This document shows, in pieces, positions 58,758 through 64,000 of a stretch of 64,000 nucleotides of DNA. The stretch is taken from contig JALOAG010000009.1 of NCBI GenBank assembly GCA_023228875.1, positions 36,080-100,079 of the forward strand. Reading direction: 5' to 3'. The position numbers and the translations under genes were made by a program. The DNA is from Bacteroidia bacterium (GTDB taxonomy: Bacteria > Bacteroidota > Bacteroidia > NS11-12g > UBA955). Under the pieces are notes generated by a model. It worked only from the letters and a program-made list of their open reading frames with translations. It was not told where the DNA came from and made no database searches. Each line of letters begins with the position of its first letter. Within the stretch, counting starts at the first letter, position 1.

Positions 58758-59522
58758 ATGAGAAAACAACTTTCCTTATTAAATTTTCTAGCTGTAATTA
58801 CAACAATTGCAATGAGTTATGTTTCTAATAGTGGTATTTTAAATGGAGAAACAATGGGGTCAATTTCAGCTAAGTACCAAAATTTATTTACTCCAGCTGG
58901 CTATGCTTTTTCTATATGGGGACTAATATATCTTGGGTTACTGTCTTTTGTTTTTTATTTTGGACCATTTACAAAAAAAACTGCCTTTAAAAAACAAGTA
59001 GTTCAAAAAATTGGATGGTGGTTTGTAATATCCTGTATTAGTAATAGTTTGTGGGTAGTTTGTTGGCTTTATGAATATACTCTTGTTACAATCCCTTTAA
59101 TGGTTCTTGTTTTAGTATCATTGTTAAAAATAATTGTAACCATTCAGGATCAAAATAATACCTCTAATCCAACGTTAAAATTATATTTAGAAATTCCTTT
59201 TTACATCTATGCAGGTTGGATTTCAGTAGCATTAATTGCAAATGTAGCAGCTTATTTGAAAAAAATTGAATGGTATGGTTTTGGAATTTCAGAATCAAGC
59301 TGGGCGATTGTTATGTTTGCCATTGCAAGTGTAATTCATCTCTATATGGTCTGGAAAAAGAATATGCCTGCTTTTGCAATGGTTGCTGTTTGGGCTTTAA
59401 TCGCTATTGCTGTTGCAAATTACGAAAGCCAAAAAACAGTTTATTTTGCTGCCTTAGGTTTTGCACTAGTTATTTTTATAAATATTTTGATTTTTATAAC
59501 TAGAAAGATGAGCCTGAAATGA
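58758..59522 (+). CDS. TspO/MBR-like tryptophan-rich membrane protein
   Basis: 254 residues from the ATG at 58758 (the longer frame would start inside the previous gene). About seven hydrophobic segments; FTPAGYAFSIWGLIYLGL, GWWFVISCISNSLWVVCW and SWAIVMFAIASVIHLYMVW are typical of TspO relatives, though the protein is longer than classical TspO (about 160). TspO proteins bind porphyrins or carotenoid-linked signals. Its stop overlaps the photolyase start (ATGA). Confidence 0.8.
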   Translation: MRKQLSLLNFLAVITTIAMSYVSNSGILNGETMGSISAKYQNLFTPAGYAFSIWGLIYLGLLSFVFYFGPFTKKTAFKKQVVQKIGWWFVISCISNSLWVVCWLYEYTLVTIPLMVLVLVSLLKIIVTIQDQNNTSNPTLKLYLEIPFYIYAGWISVALIANVAAYLKKIEWYGFGISESSWAIVMFAIASVIHLYMVWKKNMPAFAMVAVWALIAIAVANYESQKTVYFAALGFALVIFINILIFITRKMSLK

Positions 59523-60823
59523 AAGAAAGGGTATCAATTTTTTGGTTTAGACGAGATTTAAGACTGGAAGATAATGCGGGACTATACCATGCACTTGCTG
59601 GAAAAAGTCCCGTTTTACCTGTATTTATTTTTGATAAATCAATACTTGATAAATTAGAAAATAAATACGATCGAAGAGTGGATTACATTCACCAAGCACT
59701 TCAGAAATTAAATAAGGAATTAAGTGCTTTTAAGTCTTCGCTTAATTCCTATTTTAGCAATCCCCTTACTGTTTTTCAGCAACTTGCTAATGAATATACT
59801 ATTGAGGCTGTTTTTTGTAATCGCGATTATGAGCCGCAAGCCATAAAAAGGGATACCGAAATATATGAATATTTTAAAGCACTTGACATACCTTTTAAAG
59901 CATTTAAAGACCAAGTTGTTTTTGACAAAAATGAAGTACTGAAAAGTGACGGAACTTCTTATACTGTTTATACGCCCTATTCCAAAAAATGGAAAGAAAA
60001 ATTAACGGTAGAAAATTATCAAACATATAAAGCTGATTTTACTAATTTTTTTAAAATAAATTTTTCCGAAATTTATTCATTACAAGAAATAGGTTTTCAA
60101 AAAACAGAATTTGAATTTATTGAACCTACACTTAATCCTGATATTATTGATGAATATGACAAATTTCGAGATTATCCTGCTATGCAGCGTACTACGCAAT
60201 TGGGTATTGCACTTCGCTTCGGAACGATTAGTGTTCGTCAATGCGTGGCTTTTGCATTAGAACACAATCAAACTTGGCTGAATGAACTGATTTGGCGAGA
60301 ATTTTTTATGCAGATTTTGTATCATTTTCCAAAAGTTGTGACTGAATCATTCAAACCCAAATATGATTTTATAGAGTGGAGAAATAATGAACAAGAATTT
60401 AAGCTTTGGTGTGAAGGAAAAACAGGCTATCCAATTGTAGATGCCGGAATGCGACAACTCAATCAAACGGGTTACATGCACAATCGGGTGCGAATGATCG
60501 TTGCTAGTTTTTTATGCAAGCATTTGCTGATTGATTGGCGATGGGGTGAAGCTTATTTTGCTCAAAAATTAAATGATTATGATTTATCAGCTAATAATGG
60601 AAATTGGCAATGGGCTGCTGGTTCAGGTTGTGATGCTGCACCGTATTTCAGAGTGTTTAATCCTGCCGTACAAACAGAAAAATTTGATAAGGATTTTGTT
60701 TACATAAAAAAATGGATTCCTGAATTTGGTACAGATAATTATCCTAAACCTATTGTAGAACATTGCTTTGCGAGAGATAGAGCATTGAAAATTTATGAAA
60801 AAGCGGTAAAAGAAAAAATATGA
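59519..60823 (+). CDS. phrB: Deoxyribodipyrimidine photolyase (cryptochrome/photolyase family)
   Basis: 434 residues. The N-terminal antenna domain begins FWFRRDLRLEDNAGLYHAL; the FAD domain has RFGTISVRQ, WLNELIWREFFMQIL, and YPIVDAGMRQLNQTGYMHNRVRM, then WQWAAGSGCDAAPYFRVFNP. It is a class I cyclobutane-dimer photolyase that repairs UV damage with light. It overlaps both neighbours (ATGA joins). Confidence 0.95.
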   Translation: MKERVSIFWFRRDLRLEDNAGLYHALAGKSPVLPVFIFDKSILDKLENKYDRRVDYIHQALQKLNKELSAFKSSLNSYFSNPLTVFQQLANEYTIEAVFCNRDYEPQAIKRDTEIYEYFKALDIPFKAFKDQVVFDKNEVLKSDGTSYTVYTPYSKKWKEKLTVENYQTYKADFTNFFKINFSEIYSLQEIGFQKTEFEFIEPTLNPDIIDEYDKFRDYPAMQRTTQLGIALRFGTISVRQCVAFALEHNQTWLNELIWREFFMQILYHFPKVVTESFKPKYDFIEWRNNEQEFKLWCEGKTGYPIVDAGMRQLNQTGYMHNRVRMIVASFLCKHLLIDWRWGEAYFAQKLNDYDLSANNGNWQWAAGSGCDAAPYFRVFNPAVQTEKFDKDFVYIKKWIPEFGTDNYPKPIVEHCFARDRALKIYEKAVKEKI

Positions 60824-61725
60824 AAAAAATTCTCATAGCAGGCGCAACTGGTTTTGTTGGAACATATCTTATTAATTATTTATTAGAGAAAGGGTATTTC
60901 ATTAATGCCTTATCAAGGAGGAGTAAACAAGTTAGTCATCATACGAATTTAGCGTATTTTCAATGGGATATTCATCAGCAATATATTGACAGAAACGCCT
61001 TTGAAAATGTAGATACAATTATCAATTTAACTGGTGCTAACATTGGAGAGAAAAGATGGACAAAAGAACGAAAAAGTGAAATTATCAGCAGTCGTATTAA
61101 GTCCATTGACTTATTGTATCAGTATGTATCGGAAAATAAATTTAGCATCAATACATTTATTTCGTCTTCTGCCGTTGGGTATTATGGAGCAGTAACTACA
61201 GATGAAATTTTTAAAGAAACTGCTGAAAATGGAACTGATTTTTTAGCCACTGTTTGCAAAGAATGGGAAAATACAGTAATGAAATTTAACGATATAGGTA
61301 TTAGAACAGTTATTTTACGCAAAGGAGTGATAATTGGAAAAGATGGAGGAATAGTTCAAAAATTAGCACCGTTAGCTAAATTAGGAATAAATGTTTCGTT
61401 GGGTTCAGGAAAACAGTTTTTACCTTGGATTGATATTAGAGATTTAGTAAAACTGTATGAATTTATCCTTTCTAATTCTAAAATTAACGGAATTTATAAT
61501 ACTGTCTCAAGCGAAAATATCACGATGAATGAATTTTCAAAAACCTTGTTGAAATCTTATAAAATGAGAACTATTCTACCCAATGCACCTGCCTTTATCA
61601 TCCGTTTACTTTTTAGCGAAATGTCGGTTATGTTTTTAGAAGGATCAAAAGTCAGTAATGAAAAGCTAAAAAAAACTGGCTTTTCTTTTGAATTCGACAC
61701 TATAGAGAAGTCCCTTTTATTGTGA
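60820..61725 (+). CDS. TIGR01777-family NAD(P)-dependent epimerase-like protein (YfcH/SulA-like)
   Basis: 301 residues of Rossmann fold: ILIAGATGFVGTYLINYLLEKG at the front, INLTGANIGEKRWTKERK, SSSAVGYYG, ILRKGVIIGKDGG and FLPWIDIRDL match the extended SDR TIGR01777 group. Substrate unknown. Relatives often go with SRPBCC proteins and photolyases, as in this operon. It is the last gene before an AT-rich weak hairpin and the 61.9-kb repeat element. Confidence 0.9.
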   Translation: MKKILIAGATGFVGTYLINYLLEKGYFINALSRRSKQVSHHTNLAYFQWDIHQQYIDRNAFENVDTIINLTGANIGEKRWTKERKSEIISSRIKSIDLLYQYVSENKFSINTFISSSAVGYYGAVTTDEIFKETAENGTDFLATVCKEWENTVMKFNDIGIRTVILRKGVIIGKDGGIVQKLAPLAKLGINVSLGSGKQFLPWIDIRDLVKLYEFILSNSKINGIYNTVSSENITMNEFSKTLLKSYKMRTILPNAPAFIIRLLFSEMSVMFLEGSKVSNEKLKKTGFSFEFDTIEKSLLL

Positions 61726-61859
61726 TTTTTCAGTGAAAGGAAAAATTTTGCTCTTTTGTTTTTTTTAGTGATTGTTTCGTATTTCTGCAAAACCAAAAGT
61801 GCAAAACGAGCGTTGGCAAAAAAATAAAACAAATCTCAGACTAATTTCTGTAATAATCT

Positions 61860-62028
61860 TGAGGGTTCGGTTGTTCTACGCTTGCCTGTAACGAGCCGCG
61901 TATTGGCGATGGGCGGGATTTTTAGTATAAAACTTTAATCGAAGAGGAGACTTTTAAATTTACGAAAAACTTTTAACCGAAGACGTTTCTTGCCACTTTT
62001 GCCAAACGAGCTGTTGTGTGTAGTGGCT
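61860..62028. repeat. Hairpin element E (attC-like) closing a four-gene block
   Basis: Left: CGTATTGGC (61899-61907) and GGGCGGGATTTTTAG; right: GCCAAACG (62001-62008), with pairing broken by one bulged base. The right edge GTTGTGTGTAGTGGC (62013-62027) is the complement, with one mismatch, of GCCATTACACACAAC at 63862-63876, at the other end of the gene block. Left edge core on the minus strand is CGTTACAGGC. About 320 bases here hold no gene. Confidence 0.55.
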
Positions 62029-62043
62029 CTTTTGGTTGTCGTT

Positions 62044-62382
62044 TTATTCTTGTGTCAAAACAGTAAACCATTGGCTTAAAAGTTTATGGTCAATGTCCGA
62101 AGCATTTTTTAATTTGATGTGTCGCATCGTTTTTCCTGTTCCTTCCAATAATCCTTTTGGGTCGTTGAGTTTTTCAAAATCTTTGTAAAAACCCAAATTC
62201 ACGTGATTTTTATTTGATTGTAAATAGGCAAAGTCTTTTGAGGATTTAAAAATAGGTCTGCTCCATTTGAACTCTTCCTTTACGTTTTTCACAGATTGAT
62301 GAATGAGCGAACGGATGGCTTCCATTACTTCCTTTTGCTCTTTTGGGGCATTGTTAATATATGCTGTTATTTGCTCATTCAT
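62044..62382 (-). CDS. DUF1801-family protein (first)
   Basis: 112 residues of the DUF1801/YdhG-like fold: INNAPKEQKEVMEAIRSLIHQSVKNVKEEFKWSRPIFKSSKDFAYL, then HVNLGFYKDFEKL and MRHIKLKNASDID. Function unknown; the fold resembles iron-binding frataxin-like proteins. It is the last of four genes on the minus strand between two repeat elements. Confidence 0.8.
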   Translation of the reverse strand: MNEQITAYINNAPKEQKEVMEAIRSLIHQSVKNVKEEFKWSRPIFKSSKDFAYLQSNKNHVNLGFYKDFEKLNDPKGLLEGTGKTMRHIKLKNASDIDHKLLSQWFTVLTQE

Positions 62383-62385
62383 TGT

Positions 62386-62877
62386 TTAAACGGATTGTTT
62401 TTTTGTTCTGATGAAAATCATTGCGATTGCTGTTGTTATCACTCCAAATACGAATGCAAAAATGGTTGAGTTAATTGCATAGTTTTTATAATTGAAATTG
62501 GCTTCTGCTTCGGCAGTCGTTTTGTAGTAACCTATTTCTACTGAACGCTTTATTACGTTCGGAAAATATTCGGGTGTGATTATATAAGAAGTAATCCATT
62601 GAGTCAAAGGGCTAAGCAAGGATATAAATGCAGAAACGATAATACCCGAAATCAAACCTTGTTTGTAAGTCATATTTCCGTTGTAAAAATTTTTCTTTTT
62701 GTCTTTCAAAGCCAAAACCATAAACCAAATTGCGGGTATTGCAAAAAGATTGGTCAAGTAAAGATGATAGTCAATATATTTTCCGTGTAGTCCGCATAGT
62801 TTTTCCAAAAACATCCACAACAAGGACATTATTGTAAAATATATTGCCCACTTAATTTCTATTTTTATATTTTTCAT
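62386..62877 (-). CDS. DUF4199-family membrane protein
   Basis: 163 residues with four membrane helices (about 10-27, 42-60, 75-98, 132-155). TYKQGLISGIIVSAFISLLSP and WMFLEKLCGLHGKYI are family-typical. DUF4199 is confined mostly to Bacteroidota and has no known function. Three bases separate it from the next gene. Confidence 0.8.
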   Translation of the reverse strand: MKNIKIEIKWAIYFTIMSLLWMFLEKLCGLHGKYIDYHLYLTNLFAIPAIWFMVLALKDKKKNFYNGNMTYKQGLISGIIVSAFISLLSPLTQWITSYIITPEYFPNVIKRSVEIGYYKTTAEAEANFNYKNYAINSTIFAFVFGVITTAIAMIFIRTKKQSV

Positions 62878-62922
62878 AATCAGTTATTTATCGTTTATTT
62901 AAGCGGATTGTATCCATTTGCT

Positions 62923-63345
62923 TTATCCGTATTTCTCTTTTAAAAAATCAATGGTTGATTGCATCATTTCTTTTAAAACTTCCTGATTAATATCGGAAAG
63001 TTTTTTGACATAAATACAGCTTTTTCCCATCGTGTATTTTCCCAAGCCTTCGAGTAAATTGTCTTGTCCTTCACAACCACAATGAACATACAAAGAAATG
63101 GCTGCTTTTCGTGGCGAGAATCCCACTAATGGCCAATCGCCTTCTTGTCGGCTTCTTTCGGATTTGTAATGGTACTTGCCAAAACCGATAATAGAAGCGC
63201 CCCACATTTTGGGTTCGTAGCCTGTAAAATCCTGCATCACTTTCAATAGTTCAAAACTGTCTTTTTTCTTTTGTTCAGGGTTTGCAAAAGTGTTTATAAA
63301 TTCAGTAACGTCTGCTCCGGTTTGTTTTGTTTTAATTTCTGCCAT
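62923..63345 (-). CDS. DUF1801-family protein (second)
   Basis: 140 residues. VTEFINTFANPEQKKKDSFELLKVMQDFTGYEPKMWG, FGKYHYKSERSRQEGDWPLVGFSPRKAAISLYV and SCIYVKKLSDINQEVLKEMM place it in the DUF1801 group with no close resemblance to the first. Function unknown. It lies 3 bases after the YCII-type gene. Confidence 0.82.
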   Translation of the reverse strand: MAEIKTKQTGADVTEFINTFANPEQKKKDSFELLKVMQDFTGYEPKMWGASIIGFGKYHYKSERSRQEGDWPLVGFSPRKAAISLYVHCGCEGQDNLLEGLGKYTMGKSCIYVKKLSDINQEVLKEMMQSTIDFLKEKYG

Positions 63346-63348
63346 TTT

Positions 63349-63831
63349 TTAGGGTTTTGATTTCCAAATTTTGTCTGAAAATGGTAGATATTCGGGAAGT
63401 GCTGCCGAACCGTACCAAGTGAAAATATCGTAATCCAAAAGTTGGTTTTTTATCGCAAGGTCGGTTTGTAAAAGTTCTTTCGCCTCCTCAATACTTTGAA
63501 TGTTGTTGAGAATAAAAATTCCTCTGTAATTGTTTTCATTCTTTCCTAATGGTCCCGCAACAATTAGTTTCTCTTCCTTAACCAATTTGTTTATATTGTC
63601 AAGATGACCTCTAAAACTTTCGTTAATCAGAGCTTTGTCGGTTGTTTTGTTCGTTCCTGTTTTGAGGATAACCAAAAAATAGCTTTTCATTCCGTAATCA
63701 TCTCCCCCTAATTTTTCGCTCAATATTTTGTCGTAATTAGGATTTGCGACAGTCGTGTCTTTTGGGTTGTTTGATTGTCCAAAAGTCAAGTTTACGGTCA
63801 ATATTGTTATAAGTAAAAATAAATTTTTCAT
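63349..63831 (-). CDS. Exported YCII-related (dimeric alpha-beta barrel) protein
   Basis: 160 residues with a signal peptide (MKNLFLLITILTVNLTFGQ). The YCII-like core (about 45-140) has SYFLVILKTGTN, RGHLDNINKLVKEEKLIVAGPLG and GIFILNNIQSIEEAKELLQTD. YCII proteins are small and of unknown or varied chemistry; export is unusual. It is the first of the four-gene block. Confidence 0.82.
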   Translation of the reverse strand: MKNLFLLITILTVNLTFGQSNNPKDTTVANPNYDKILSEKLGGDDYGMKSYFLVILKTGTNKTTDKALINESFRGHLDNINKLVKEEKLIVAGPLGKNENNYRGIFILNNIQSIEEAKELLQTDLAIKNQLLDYDIFTWYGSAALPEYLPFSDKIWKSKP

Positions 63832-63861
63832 TTCGTTGATATTTTGTTGGTGCGGTCAGTT

Positions 63862-64000
63862 GCCATTACACACAACGGTTTGGGTATTGCCGAAGGCGGG
63901 GATTTTTAGCACAAATGTTGATGCGGAGAACGAATGTTTGATTAACCACAAATGTGTCTGCGTAACAATGAACCGCCACTTTTGCCAAACCCGTGTGCCT
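63862..64000. repeat. Hairpin element F (attC-like), related to element D, cut by window end
   Basis: GCCATTACACACAAC (63862-63876) opens the element, followed by CGGTTTGG...TTGCCGAAGGCGG and, at the other side, CCGCC (63973-63977) with TTTGCCAAACCCG (63981-63993). These arms pair imperfectly. The loop has AGAACGAATGTTTGATTAAC and CACAAATGTGTCTGCG, clearly related to element D at 49255. The far end is outside the window. Confidence 0.6.

Noticed and set aside
52529..61725. Proteorhodopsin/retinal system
   Set aside because: No seven-helix rhodopsin and no beta-carotene cleavage oxygenase in the cluster; the pathway ends at zeaxanthin.
61726..61770. Strong terminator after the TIGR01777 gene
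   Set aside because: ATTTTTC/GAAAAAT can pair, but the stem has almost no GC, so it was not listed as a terminator.

Overview
The window is a chromosomal segment of an AT-rich member of the Bacteroidota. The evidence is consistent across the window. Promoter-like TAnnTTTG boxes, the phylum's sigma-factor -7 signature, precede many genes, and classical Shine-Dalgarno sites are rare. There is a secreted serine hydrolase with a type IX secretion (Por) sorting tail, a TonB-dependent receptor with an N-terminal carboxypeptidase-like domain, a fused CcoN-CcoO cbb3 oxidase, a bacterial GGGP-synthase-like enzyme, DUF4199 and DinB proteins, and a fused heterodimer-type lycopene cyclase. I do not assign a genus.

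Positions 1-46.8 kb are mostly core genome. In order: the tail of a membrane flippase-like protein; a U32 peptidase-family protein translationally coupled to a ferredoxin; guaB; a GGGP-synthase-like gene divergent from nrdJ (B12-dependent ribonucleotide reductase, with an attenuator-like leader); a secreted serine hydrolase; DinB; a small His-rich outer-membrane-like protein; menE-like and polX; an ECF sigma factor with a small partner; uvrA; metK-glmS; a cbb3 oxidase operon (ccoS-ccoNO-ccoQ-ccoP-ccoG-ccoH-safE) with a CRP/FNR-type palindrome in front; carA-eno; groES-groEL with a sigma-54-like promoter; ppk1 with an exonuclease/endonuclease/phosphatase-fold protein; a surface-polysaccharide set (flippase, chain-length regulator, O-antigen ligase) running into an orphan ABC permease; corA; mazG with a LytS/LytTR two-component pair; and a sulfatase-type membrane transferase back-to-back with tRNA-Leu(GAG).

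Positions 46.9-50 kb form an accessory patch: a solitary Mrr-type restriction endonuclease, a secreted TPR protein, a perfect 209-bp direct repeat in two copies, a long imperfect hairpin element, and a 37-codon IS1182-like transposase remnant. A related element pair flanks a four-gene block of small stress/unknown-type proteins at 62.0-63.9 kb. In both places complementary core sequences sit at the two ends of the gene block, as in integron cassettes, but no integrase is present in the window.

Positions 50-61.7 kb hold a TonB-dependent receptor divergent from a MarR-type regulator, which heads an apparently co-transcribed eleven-gene run: crtI-crtB-unknown-SRPBCC-crtZ-lycopene cyclase-two glutathione peroxidases-TspO-like-photolyase-TIGR01777 epimerase. 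Several of these genes overlap or nearly abut. Together they look like one zeaxanthin-making, light- and peroxide-protection operon under a MarR-type regulator. The strongest candidates for undescribed biology are the attC-like cassette structures, the nrdJ leader, the sigma-54-like groESL promoter, and this photoprotection operon with its unknown members.
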